From the NCBI RefSeq assembly GCF_900112485.1, contig NZ_FOMG01000027.1, forward strand, positions 1 through 56,021: 56,021 bases of DNA, in the 5' to 3' direction. Position numbers and translations under genes: made by a program. Below are positions 7,563-15,043 of this stretch, piece after piece. Source of the stretch: Clostridium uliginosum (lineage in GTDB: Bacteria > Bacillota > Clostridia > Clostridiales > Clostridiaceae). The number at the start of each line of letters is the position of its first letter. Position 1 is the stretch's first letter. The notes beneath the pieces were generated by a model. That model saw only the letters and a program-made list of their open reading frames with translations, was not told where the DNA came from and searched no databases.

Positions 7563-8090
7563 TTAATTATAATGATCAAAAACTTTTTCAGACCATTTTT
7601 GTAAAACACTATAAAATTCGTTATATAGTTCTAATAGAATAAATCCAGAACCAGTTATTTCATTGTGCTGTTTTTCATGATTATATCTTGACGCTACAAA
7701 CGCTCTACGTTCTTCTATCTTGTTTTTGAAGTTTTTAAGATATTCTTTTCTTTTTTCTTCTGGTAAATGCTCTATATTATTAAAAAATGCATTAAATTCA
7801 AAATAAACTTTTCCAATATGCTTTGAACTTTCTTCCATTAGTTCATTGAAATATGTATTTCCCTTTTCATTCATTGAATATAATGTTTTTTCAGGCATTT
7901 CACCTTCTTTAACAGTTCTTGAATTTAAATATCCATTATCGCATAATTTAATTATATTTTTATAAATTGACGGATCACTGATCTTTAACCAATTACTAAG
8001 ATTCCAGCTATCAAATTCTTTAACCATTTCATAGGCACTTTTTTCTTTGTTTTGCAAATAGCCAAGTATTATTAAATTTATTGAAGACAA
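7563..8090 (-). CDS. PadR-family transcriptional regulator
   Basis: The roughly 175-aa protein has an N-terminal winged helix (LIILGYLQNKEKSAYEMVKE, ISDPSIYKNIIKLCDNGYL, wing KTLYSMNEKG). A helical C-terminal dimer domain (residues about 90-175) is typical of PadR subfamily 2 (Vir-type). The first ATG at 8105 is only some 10 bases after the predicted transcription start, while GGTGGTGAT precedes a TTG at 8090, preferred here. A palindrome covers its own -10 box and recurs before the glycosyltransferase operon, so it is probably an autorepressor that also represses the transferase. The ligand is unknown. Confidence 0.8.
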   Translation of the reverse strand: MSSINLIILGYLQNKEKSAYEMVKEFDSWNLSNWLKISDPSIYKNIIKLCDNGYLNSRTVKEGEMPEKTLYSMNEKGNTYFNELMEESSKHIGKVYFEFNAFFNNIEHLPEEKRKEYLKNFKNKIEERRAFVASRYNHEKQHNEITGSGFILLELYNEFYSVLQKWSEKVFDHYN

Positions 8091-8110
8091 TTTAATCACC
8101 ACCATTTATT

Positions 8111-8151
8111 ATACTACTATAAAGTATAGTAGTATATGATATATTTGTCAA
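8111..8151 (-). promoter_or_regulatory. PadR promoter with overlapping operator, copy 2
   Basis: Minus strand TTGACA (8151-8146), 17-base spacer, TATACT (8128-8123). The palindrome ATACTACTATAAAGTATAGT continuing into AGTAT (8111-8135) covers the -10 box, a classic arrangement for autorepression. Confidence 0.7.
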
Positions 8152-8233
8152 TATAGAATTTGGTAAAATTATTCAATCCAAAATAATAATTACTCATATA
8201 AAGGATATGAAAACAAGTAAAATTAATATATAA

Positions 8234-8303
8234 TTACCTATATGACTTTAATATAGGTAAAAAAACAAAAATATTACCTATATTAAAGTGATATAGGTAA
8301 TAT
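8234..8303 (+). promoter_or_regulatory. Tandem inverted repeats upstream of the Fic gene
   Basis: TTACCTATAT (8234-8243) pairs with ATATAGGTAA (8251-8260). ATATTACCTATAT (8271-8283) pairs with ATATAGGTAATAT (8291-8303). A further half-site, ATTGCCTATAAT, follows near 8313. Three related TACCTAT half-site groups suggest a cooperative operator. The Fic protein itself has a C-terminal winged helix and may bind here. Confidence 0.55.
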
Positions 8304-8363
8304 TTAAGAGGATATTGCCTATAATATTAGAATATATGATATAAGATGAAAGGGAAAATAAAT

Positions 8364-9434
8364 ATGTTAAAAAAATTACCACTAGATGTAGATTTTAATA
8401 CTATAGATATATTAAAGCAATTAGCAAAGACAAATAGAGCACTTGCAGAATTAAAAGGTTATGCAGATACAATACCTAATAAACACATATTAATAAATGC
8501 TATTAATATAAATGAAGCGAAAGATAGTTCTGAAATAGAGCAAATAATAACTACTCATGATGATTTGTATAAAGCACTTACATATGAAAAGATGGCTACT
8601 TTATCAGCAAAAGAAGTTGTAAATTACAGAACAGCCTTATGGCATGGATATGAATTAATTAAAAAAAATGAATTTTTAACTACTAATATGTTAGTTGAAA
8701 TTCAAAGTATAGTTGAGGAAAGCAAAGCAGGAATACGGAAGTTACCAGGAACTGCTCTTAGAAATGCCTTAACTGGAGAAGTAGTATATACACCACCACA
8801 ATCTGAAGAAGAAGTTAGAAATTATTTATCAAATTTAGAAATCTATATAAATGAAGACCAAGATGAAGTAGATCCATTGATAAAATTAGCTATTATACAT
8901 TATCAATTTGAAGCAATTCATCCTTTTTATGATGGTAATGGAAGAACAGGCAGAATACTTAATGTATTATATTTAGTTCTTAAAGGATTACTTGATAGTC
9001 CAATATTATATTTAAGTAAATATATTCTTGAAAATAAAGCTTCATATTATGAACTATTAAAGGATATGCAAGATGATTCTAATAATTGTGAAGGGTTTGT
9101 AATATTTATATTACAAGGTATTGAAGAAACTTCTTTGGAAACTTTTAAATTAGTTAAAAGAATAGTAGAAGAAATGAATAGTTATAGTGAAGAATTAAAA
9201 GAAAAGTTACCACAAATATATTCAAAAGAATTATTAGAGTTATTATTTTTTGAATTTTATACTAAAATCTCCTATATTGAAGATGGACTTAGAGTAAGTA
9301 GAAAAACAGCAGTAAGTTACTTAAAACAATTAGAAGAAAATAATTTTTTATCTTCTCAGAAAATTGGAAGAGAAAGAGTTTATTGTAATGATAGGTTGTT
9401 TAATTTAGTAAAAGAAAGTAATAGGCACAAATAA
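8364..9434 (+). CDS. Fic-domain AMP-transferase with C-terminal winged helix
   Basis: The roughly 356-aa protein has the complete Fic motif HPFYDGNGRTGR at about residues 186-197, with the catalytic histidine. An N-terminal inhibitory helix SSEIE (about 55-59) fits the (S/T)xxxE motif of class II, self-inhibited Fic proteins. A C-terminal winged helix (VSRKTAVSYLKQLEENNFL) is present. Family members transfer AMP or other nucleotides to target hydroxyls. The 8364 start is chosen over 8346 because GAAAGGG lies 8 bases before it. Tandem palindromes precede it. It is probably a stand-alone regulated toxin or stress enzyme; the target is unknown. Confidence 0.9.
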   Translation: MLKKLPLDVDFNTIDILKQLAKTNRALAELKGYADTIPNKHILINAININEAKDSSEIEQIITTHDDLYKALTYEKMATLSAKEVVNYRTALWHGYELIKKNEFLTTNMLVEIQSIVEESKAGIRKLPGTALRNALTGEVVYTPPQSEEEVRNYLSNLEIYINEDQDEVDPLIKLAIIHYQFEAIHPFYDGNGRTGRILNVLYLVLKGLLDSPILYLSKYILENKASYYELLKDMQDDSNNCEGFVIFILQGIEETSLETFKLVKRIVEEMNSYSEELKEKLPQIYSKELLELLFFEFYTKISYIEDGLRVSRKTAVSYLKQLEENNFLSSQKIGRERVYCNDRLFNLVKESNRHK

Positions 9435-9590
9435 ATTTAGAAAAGTAAGAGTTAAGTAATTGCACAATTTATAATTATACATTATGCAAATGGTGGGATA
9501 TAATTATACTTATACATTATTGATAAGCTATCAAAAATTTTAAGCTCAGAAATTATTACGGTGCTTTACTCAAAGAGTAGAAATTTTTAA

Positions 9591-9689
9591 TTAAGGGATA
9601 TGAAAGAAATAACAAGTTCAAGATGTAATGTATATTTTACATCAGGCAAGGAAGCATCTTTTACTTGTTATTTATTTTCATGTGCCTTA
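9591..9689. mobile_element. R1 MITE-like element, about 99 bp
   Basis: The right end ACTTGTTATTTATTTTCATG continues into TGCCTTAA. The left end is degenerate (GGGATATGAAAGAAATAACA). The core GATGTAATGTATATTTTACA matches the 977 and 32400 copies. Apparent reading frames across it are artefacts. The rest of 9435-9947 is AT-rich without a gene. Confidence 0.55.
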
Positions 9690-9898
9690 AACTATTATAG
9701 CATTCAGGTAAATACACCAACATTGACATTTCTTTACCAAGTACATCGCTATAAAAATTTACTTTTTCTACTTTTAATTTATTCATTTTTATACCACCTT
9801 ATTTGAAATTTTGATTTGATTTTTAAATATATAGACAGCAATTACTGAAGCTGGATATAATTTTATCCCTAATTTCAACACTATACCAAAACAAATTG

Positions 9899-9948
9899 AA
9901 AAAGTCACATTATTTGTAACATAATTTGTTACAAATAATGTGACTTTT
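9899..9948. repeat. Large palindrome (GTAAC family), terminator-like
   Basis: The arms AAGTCACATTATTTGTAACA and complement give about 21 paired bases with a 4-6 base loop. It is nearly the same as 1332-1379. It lies directly after the stop codon of a decayed minus-strand gene, where it may act as terminator. Confidence 0.6.
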
Positions 9949-10190
9949 AAATAGAATCTATAATATCACATCTAGTAAGTATCAATTTTTTAATTCCTTC
10001 TCTATACCAATTAGGGCAATCAAACCAATCTATATTGTCTAATTTTAATCTTAAAACTTTAGTCCAACGTTTATATCTTGTTTTATTTTGAGCTATAACA
10101 TATTTTGCTAAATCTTTGTTTTCTAATACAAAACTTGGGTGTGGTTCTGAATATTCTACTAAATCCTTTCTAAAATATTGAATGTGCCTT
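9948..10190 (-). pseudogene. C-terminal remnant of an unknown protein
   Basis: A minus-strand frame of about 75 codons ending with TAA at 9950-9948 reads EYSEPHPSFVLENKDLAKYV, then KRYKRW-like and IDWFDCPNWYREGIKKLI. The composition is that of a real, charged protein, but no start exists. At the 5' side it runs into an R1 right end (10179-10191). Family not recognised. The trace overlaps the end of the HepT gene in another frame. Confidence 0.4.
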
Positions 10191-10191
10191 A
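10179..10191. repeat. Orphan R1 right end
   Basis: TGAATGTGCCTTA is the terminal sequence of R1 elements, with nothing else of the element beside it. It marks the 5' break point of the gene remnant at 9948-10190. Confidence 0.35.
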
Positions 10192-10203
10192 TAGTTATTG
10201 TTT

Positions 10204-10632
10204 TTATTTTTTATAAATTTCTGTCATTATATTTATAACTTCATTTATATTTGTTTTATTATCTTTTACAAACTCAATAATTTCCTCTACAGATGGCTGC
10301 TTATATACATGTGCTATTCTATTTCTATATCTTCTATATTGATTTAAAAAAAGATATAATCTTTCACTAATAATATTATTTTCATATAGTTTCTTTAGTG
10401 ATTTTTCCATATCATCACTTATTCTATACAGCTTTAATTCCTTTAAACATAACGATGTAAAACTTTCTATCAAAATAAAATATTCTAAAAAACTTTGTTT
10501 CACTGATGATTTAATAAGTTCTTTTATATCTTCATCATCTATAACCTCTAATTTAATTAATGCTTTATCTAAAAGAGATAGTGTTTCTTTAATATTTTTT
10601 ATAATATCATATAGTCTTTCTCTATTCATCAT
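10204..10632 (-). CDS. hepT: HepT-family (DUF86) RNase toxin
   Basis: The 142-aa helical protein ends with the HEPN RNase signature: R103-N-R-I-A-H108-V-Y110 fits RX4HXY. In the MntA/HepT toxin-antitoxin system the partner nucleotidyltransferase adds AMP units to the tyrosine of this motif and silences the RNase. The start overlaps the end of the mntA-like gene by about 11 bases, showing translational coupling. The motif looks intact, so the toxin should be active. Confidence 0.85.
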   Translation of the reverse strand: MMNRERLYDIIKNIKETLSLLDKALIKLEVIDDEDIKELIKSSVKQSFLEYFILIESFTSLCLKELKLYRISDDMEKSLKKLYENNIISERLYLFLNQYRRYRNRIAHVYKQPSVEEIIEFVKDNKTNINEVINIMTEIYKK

Positions 10633-11059
10633 ATATCACATCCCTTTCTCTAAAGAATCTAAATTCCTCATTGTTTATATATATAATATCTGTTTTATTA
10701 TAATCCTTTGTGTACAGGTCTAACTCATCATTATATATTAACATTCCAGTATCATATACGGATACTTTAAATCTTAAATCCAAGTCCTCATTATTTAAAT
10801 CGATAATATCTATTTCTCTATTTAACATATTTCTCAATGTTTCTTCTAAATCCATAATCTTATTAAGATTGTTTTTTTCTTTACTTAAAATAGCAATATC
10901 CACATCAGAATATTCCTGAAAATTATCCGTAACAATACTACCAAATAAAATAATAGCATTTATGTTTTGTTTTTTAAATAATTCTATACTTTGTACAGAT
11001 TTTAGAATATTTATAATTTCATCTTTACCATATAAATTACTATTTTTAGTTAAATTCAT
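10622..11059 (-). CDS. mntA: MntA-like nucleotidyltransferase antitoxin
   Basis: The 145-aa minimal nucleotidyltransferase has the GSX10DXD motif complete: G40-S41 and D52-V-D54 in LFGSIVTDNFQEYSDVDIAI. The third acidic residue is likely in the NREIDIIDL strand. In known systems this enzyme AMPylates HepT. The gene is first in the operon, as is common, with GAGGTG upstream of the ATG at 11059. Loss of this gene alone should be toxic. Confidence 0.85.
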   Translation of the reverse strand: MNLTKNSNLYGKDEIINILKSVQSIELFKKQNINAIILFGSIVTDNFQEYSDVDIAILSKEKNNLNKIMDLEETLRNMLNREIDIIDLNNEDLDLRFKVSVYDTGMLIYNDELDLYTKDYNKTDIIYINNEEFRFFRERDVIYDE

Positions 11060-11243
11060 ATCTACACCTCATATAATTGACTTCTATAGTGTTATTATAT
11101 ACCACTAATGCTGATTTATAAACAAAATTACTGTGGCACATATACTCCTTCTTATTCCCACATGCTTTACTAACTGTATTACTAGTTCTTCATTTTTAGT
11201 ATTGTACTAATTGATCTGGTTTACATTCGATCTTTTTATTTGT

Positions 11244-11303
11244 ATAAGGCACATTCAAAAAAATAACAAGTCCATTTGCCTAAAAATATATTTTGACTTG
11301 TTG
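11244..11303. repeat. Partial R1 element
   Basis: The left end AAGGCACATTCAAAAAAATA continues into ACAAGTCC. The inner part of the right arm (GACTTGTTGT) follows after 25 bases, but the terminal GTGCCTTA is missing. Confidence 0.5.
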
Positions 11304-11327
11304 TAAAATGAAATTGAACCAATAAAA

Positions 11328-11363
11328 AGTCCACTATCTGGATTTTTGTCCAGATAGTGGACT
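11328..11363. terminator. Perfect 15-bp hairpin
   Basis: AGTCCACTATCTGGA and TCCAGATAGTGGACT pair around TTTTTG. It lies in the spacer between two toxin-antitoxin-like operons, 145 bases after the DUF3990 partner gene. It may be the terminator of that minus-strand operon or a repeat; it lacks a clear T run. Confidence 0.45.
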
Positions 11364-11508
11364 CATTACTTGTTATAATTCATGTGGTTTATTCCACTTC
11401 CGTCAGTCGTATAACCTTTATGTAAAAAGTATAATTTTAATGTAAATTTGTCAAATAATTTAAAATATAATTTGTATAATGGTGATTGTTACCATGAGTA
11501 TAATCCTT

Positions 11509-11955
11509 TTATGCTAATAGTTTACCTTCTAAATAAGAATATTTTAAGTACTGTGGACTACTATAATATACAGACGAATTAAAATCTGAGATTTCATCAC
11601 TAATAAAGGATTTAAACACCTCATACATTACATCTATTATATCACTATCATTATGCATAACATCAATAATTAACCCTTGATATTCTTTTCCTATAGCTTG
11701 AACGCTAGGTACAGTATATTTACACATTCCAACGGAATCAAAATCACCATCTTCAATATTAAAATACTCTATAATTTCATCACTTACTTGTTCAAATGAT
11801 AAACAATGATTAACATCTGCAAGCTCTAATTGTCTTTTCAATTCTTTTTTGCCTAATATATCAACAATTGCAGATCTTCTATTTTTAGTTTTTCTACCTA
11901 TAAATTCTATTAATGAGCATATATAAAACAAATCATTTTTGTTAGTATCATTCAT
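11509..11955 (-). CDS. Partner of the DUF3990 protein, DUF3791-like, putative antitoxin
   Basis: The 148-aa acidic, mostly helical protein starts with a segment (FYICSLIEFIGRKTKNRRSA) and NHCLSFEQVSDEIIEYF that resemble the small proteins usually encoded beside DUF3990 genes. Its start overlaps the end of the DUF3990 gene by 8 bases and a GAGGAGTG site lies inside that gene, so the two are translationally coupled. The role as antitoxin or specificity partner is inference from context. No catalytic motif is seen. Confidence 0.55.
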   Translation of the reverse strand: MNDTNKNDLFYICSLIEFIGRKTKNRRSAIVDILGKKELKRQLELADVNHCLSFEQVSDEIIEYFNIEDGDFDSVGMCKYTVPSVQAIGKEYQGLIIDVMHNDSDIIDVMYEVFKSFISDEISDFNSSVYYSSPQYLKYSYLEGKLLA

Positions 11956-12403
11956 TTATAATTTCACTCCTCTCAAACTTAAGGCAATCTAACGCTTTTA
12001 ATGTATGAAAACTTATTTGATGAGTTGGATGTTTAAATTTAGCTAACTCCCAAAAGACATTTCTAGAAATATCACCTTTTAAAAAATCATTTACATAATT
12101 CCATACAGTATCATCTGCCATAGGCCCATCTACTATATCATAGTCATGTATAAATCCATTTCTACACTTAGCTATAAAGTCTAACCATTCATCTGTCATT
12201 TCTTCAAACTTTAATATATTAAGATCTTTATTTTCTGTGTAAGTATAATAATTAATCGTAGGATACTCCCTGTTTCTTCTTGCCCATTTCTTAGCTTGTT
12301 CAAAATTATTTGTACAATAAAATCCCCATGAGAAATCTTTTGTATACTTACTTTTTCTTACCTCAGGAAATTCAACAGCCTCTCCAGATGCATGATATAA
12401 CAT
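11948..12403 (-). CDS. DUF3990 protein, ADP-ribosyltransferase-like putative toxin
   Basis: The 151-aa protein shows the DUF3990 hallmarks: LYHAS at residues 2-6, DFSWGFYCT (23-31) followed by EQAKKWA, then DIVDGPMADD (89-98) and QISFHT (129-134). These positions correspond to the NAD-binding H-Y pattern of the PARP-like ADP-ribosyltransferase fold; the third, usually acidic, position appears to be Gln as in this family. A GGAGGTGAG site precedes the ATG. It is the first gene of a two-gene operon. ADP-ribosylation of a host or phage target is inferred, not shown. Confidence 0.7.
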   Translation of the reverse strand: MLYHASGEAVEFPEVRKSKYTKDFSWGFYCTNNFEQAKKWARRNREYPTINYYTYTENKDLNILKFEEMTDEWLDFIAKCRNGFIHDYDIVDGPMADDTVWNYVNDFLKGDISRNVFWELAKFKHPTHQISFHTLKALDCLKFERSEIINE

Positions 12404-12473
12404 AAAATACTCACCTCCATCAAGCTTCTCTGTATTATTATATCATTGTGTTAGTTACTACACAAAATATTAT

Positions 12474-12530
12474 TAAACTCCCGACCATTACCCCAGAGGT
12501 CCTAATTTTGGAAGTTTTACTTACAAAACT
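12474..12530 (+). repeat. Repeat family R4, copy 1
   Basis: TTAAACTCCCGACCATTACC continues into CCAGAGGTCCTAATTTTGG and AAGTTTTACTTACAAAACT. The outer left part (AAGTCGTTCG) is missing. GACC/GGTC and, less perfectly, TAAACTCC/GGAAGTTTTA pair to a hairpin with loop ATTACCCCAGA. Orientation is the same as in the five copies at 24335-34358. Confidence 0.65.
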
Positions 12531-12838
12531 TTTAAAAGGCATTATAATGTTTCATAAGCAAAATTTAAAGAAACTAATTTTAAACAATAAAATGATTAAA
12601 AAAGCTGGAATTTTAACTGATATATAAGCTATAAACACTATTAGATGCAATGGTTTTAGCATTATTTATTGTTACTAATACTGTTACAATGTTAGTAACA
12701 ATATTAGTAACTTATTTTGTAATAAAATACGTTACATATCCTATTTGTTTTAGTTATCAGTGCATTTAATAATACATTTAGAATTTTTCTTTATTTCATT
12801 ATAGTAAATCATTATATAAAAACATCATAGTAATAATA
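12531..12838. other. AT-rich spacer with GTTAC/GTAAC words
   Basis: No gene is supported. From about 12675 to 12740 there are repeated GTTAC and GTAAC words in both orientations (GTTACTAATACTGTTAC, GTTAGTAACAATATTAGTAA), part of the GTAAC-array family. Confidence 0.4.
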
Positions 12839-12844
12839 AAAAAA

Positions 12845-12881
12845 GTCTAACTCTATACTATAAATTCATATAGGGTTAGAC
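12845..12881 (-). terminator. Terminator of the cupin gene
   Basis: GTCTAAC-CTATA pairs with TATAGGGTTAGAC. On the minus strand the stem is followed by TTTTTTT. It lies 44 bases beyond the cupin stop codon. Confidence 0.7.
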
Positions 12882-12924
12882 AATATTTGTTTATTCTTAA
12901 TTATTGATAGTTATTTAAGTAAAC

Positions 12925-13512
12925 TTATTCTGCTGGTTTAGTAACATTAACTACATCATGTGGATGTTGAGGTGGTGCATAGATAGCGTATACTTTAAGT
13001 GGTTTATCACCTGTATTGATAACATTGTGCCACATACCAGCAGGTATCATGATTGCAAAGTCATTATGGGCGTTTACTTGAAAATCTAAATTTTCTTTAC
13101 TTCTTCCCATTTTAACAACTGCTTGTCCATGTTCAATACGTATGAACTGATCAGTATCTGGATGAATCTCTAAACCAATATCATCACCAACATTGATACT
13201 CATCAAAGTAACTTGAAAATGATCTCCTGTCCATAAACCAGTACGGAAATTATTGTTTTGCTTGGTTGCTTTATCAATATTAATTACTAAAGGCTTAGGA
13301 CCATAGTCTTTCAATACCATTTTGTTATTGTCCATTTCTAACTGTGAGGAATCAAATCTTGAACTAAACTTTGTGTCATCAAAAAGTTTAGTATAGGGAA
13401 CACATCTGAAATAAGGAGACGGATAGTCCCAATTATTATTATATATGTGGTATGAGTCACAACTTGATGTATCAGGAGAATCATCTGATGAATACATTCT
13501 ATAATTATACAT
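12925..13512 (-). CDS. Cupin-domain protein
   Basis: The 195-aa protein has an N-terminal tyrosine-, serine- and aspartate-rich region of about 50 residues. A single double-stranded beta-helix domain follows, with motif 1 GLEIHPDTDQFIRIEHG and motif 2 IPAGMWHNVINTGDKP, which carry the usual His/Glu/His metal ligands. It ends with the APPQHPHD tail common to small clostridial and bacillar cupins. The N-terminal region looks like those of spore-coat or surface-associated cupins. The catalytic role is unknown. A GAAGGAAG ribosome site and its own terminator suggest a monocistronic unit. Confidence 0.75.
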   Translation of the reverse strand: MYNYRMYSSDDSPDTSSCDSYHIYNNNWDYPSPYFRCVPYTKLFDDTKFSSRFDSSQLEMDNNKMVLKDYGPKPLVINIDKATKQNNNFRTGLWTGDHFQVTLMSINVGDDIGLEIHPDTDQFIRIEHGQAVVKMGRSKENLDFQVNAHNDFAIMIPAGMWHNVINTGDKPLKVYAIYAPPQHPHDVVNVTKPAE

Positions 13513-13603
13513 ATTATTTCTTCCTTCTTATAGCATTTCAAAATTATAATATGCTTTAGATTTTGCAAATGTGCTGTATTAGTTGTAGATAATTCGTATT
13601 ATC

Positions 13604-13672
13604 TCAATATGGTTTTGTGTAGCCTACTTCATTATCTATCCAAATCATAAATAAATTAACATCTTCTGACAT
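13604..13672 (-). CDS. Tiny ORF, 22 aa, or truncated gene
   Basis: ATG at 13672 is preceded, 8 bases upstream, by GGAGG. The frame MSEDVNLFMIWIDNEVGYTK-PY then stops. The strong ribosome site argues for translation, but the abrupt end suggests a truncated start of a longer gene. An R3 element begins just upstream at 13690. Family not recognised. Confidence 0.3.
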   Translation of the reverse strand: MSEDVNLFMIWIDNEVGYTKPY

Positions 13673-13689
13673 ACTATTTTCCTCCAATG

Positions 13690-13917
13690 TTTAAAATTTA
13701 CGCTTTGTTTTAAAACCGTGTTGATATTGTGATATAAAGCTCATGGACAGTCAAATACACATAGGAAACTCGACTCATATGCATTCGCTGAGTAAGTTCA
13801 AAAACAAAATATAAAATTTTGATTTTCACTTAAGAGTTCTACAAAGCAAATTTCAATGCCAGTTCGCTATTATATAACAATATCAACACTCTTTTAAAAC
13901 ATAGCCAAAACTTAAAT
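13690..13917. mobile_element. MITE-like element, family R3, about 228 bp
   Basis: The left end TTTAAAATTTACGCTTTG continues into TTTTAAAACCGTGTTGATATT. The right end is its inverted, imperfect copy (AATATCAACACTCTTTTAAA, then ACATAGCC). The interior has no gene. Single arms or compact copies occur at 2291, 14953, 19590, 32546 and 50795. Confidence 0.6.
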
Positions 13918-13974
13918 TTGAGCTCCCGTTAATACAAAATAAATTATTATTATGTTTTATAAGAATATTGTTGC

Positions 13975-14427
13975 TTATTCTTTCCACACTACTTCAAATT
14001 CTTCACAAACAATAATCATATTTTCATCAAAATCGAGGTCATATACTTTTAGTTCTTTTGAAAAAAAATCTTTATGTACCTTTCTCCAATATGCTAAGGA
14101 GAAATCCCCTTCACCCTCCTTAAAAGCATGACTTTCTGATACTTCTAAAAATGGGCAAGTATAAACTTTAGTTGTTTCAGTTATACAAACAGCATTATTA
14201 TCAGAATCTAATATAATGTTTAAACCACCTATTGGTGGCAATGGACTGTTTTCAATTTCATATAATTGATAAGCTGATGCAGTTGCAGTTTTAATCCCGT
14301 TTACTACAAGTTTTGCAAGTTCATTTGCGATTGAAGAAGCATCCCCACCAAAACACCAAGCATCATAGGTCTTATTTTTCACATCGTTATTTTTTGTATA
14401 TAAATTCCACATTTCTTTTTCAGTCAT
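13975..14427 (-). CDS. ASCH-domain protein
   Basis: The 150-aa protein matches the ASCH/YqfB-like family: WCFGGDASSIANELAKLVV, then GIKTATASAYQLYE (the conserved KT-T/S basic segment), then EGEGDFSLAYWRKVHKDFF near the C-terminus. ASCH domains resemble PUA RNA-binding domains, and some members hydrolyse modified cytidines. The role here is unknown. An AGGAGG site precedes the ATG. Monocistronic on the minus strand. Confidence 0.8.
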   Translation of the reverse strand: MTEKEMWNLYTKNNDVKNKTYDAWCFGGDASSIANELAKLVVNGIKTATASAYQLYEIENSPLPPIGGLNIILDSDNNAVCITETTKVYTCPFLEVSESHAFKEGEGDFSLAYWRKVHKDFFSKELKVYDLDFDENMIIVCEEFEVVWKE

Positions 14428-14952
14428 ATATTTTTATCCTCCTATTATATAAACAATCCTTGCTTCATAATATCTTACTATTTTAAATTGATTATAACAT
14501 ATTTTGTAAATGCCACATATTCAATTTTTAAGTGAGTTTGCTTGTAAATGTTTATTTAAATATCCATTTATAATTTTTTTGTTTCTTATTATGAGATGAA
14601 AAACAATCTCAATGCTTTTCTTACTGAAAATTTCTATATTTTCTTTAGTTTATATATATATGTTGCAAATTTAAATGTGTAATAAAAGTGCAACAGCTAC
14701 TTAATTTGTTGAAGATTTTTTATTTCAACATATATATATATGTTCTGAAAAAGTTTGTTCATTTAAATTGAATTTGTACTTTTAGCAATTGCAACAAGTA
14801 ACTTTGCAATAATGAATTTTATTAATTAGAACTTATATATAACATTAAGAGCATAAGAAATTATAGGGAATTTAGTAATAAAATGTTGTATAATGTAATT
14901 ATAACGATAATAATAAGTATTACATCATGATACTATAGATAAAACCATGTTA
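14428..14952. other. AT-rich spacer without gene
   Basis: No reading frame is supported. Two CATATATATATATG-type stretches (about 14653-14668 and 14728-14745), each beside a GTTG/CAAC word, form an inverted arrangement of unknown meaning. Confidence 0.3.
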
Positions 14953-15021
14953 AATTAACGCTATGTTTTAGAAGAGTGTTGATATTACAATATCAACACG
15001 GTCTTAAAACAGATCCTAAAT
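14953..15021. repeat. Compact R3 palindrome
   Basis: AACGCTATGTTTTAGAAGAG plus TGTTGATATT faces its inverted copy AATATCAACACGGTCTTAAA plus ACAGATCC with only a few bases between. It ends about 12 bases before the ribosome site of the deacetylase gene, so it lies in its promoter/leader region. Confidence 0.6.
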
Positions 15022-15043
15022 TAAAAAATATGGAGGAGAGAAA

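Noticed and set aside
9600..9806. 68-codon frame over the R1 element
   Set aside because: It lies across the inverted repeat, lacks a ribosome site and has no protein-like conservation pattern.
13338..13568. Alternative frame overlapping the cupin gene start
   Set aside because: Shadow of the cupin gene with isoleucine-rich, unprotein-like composition.
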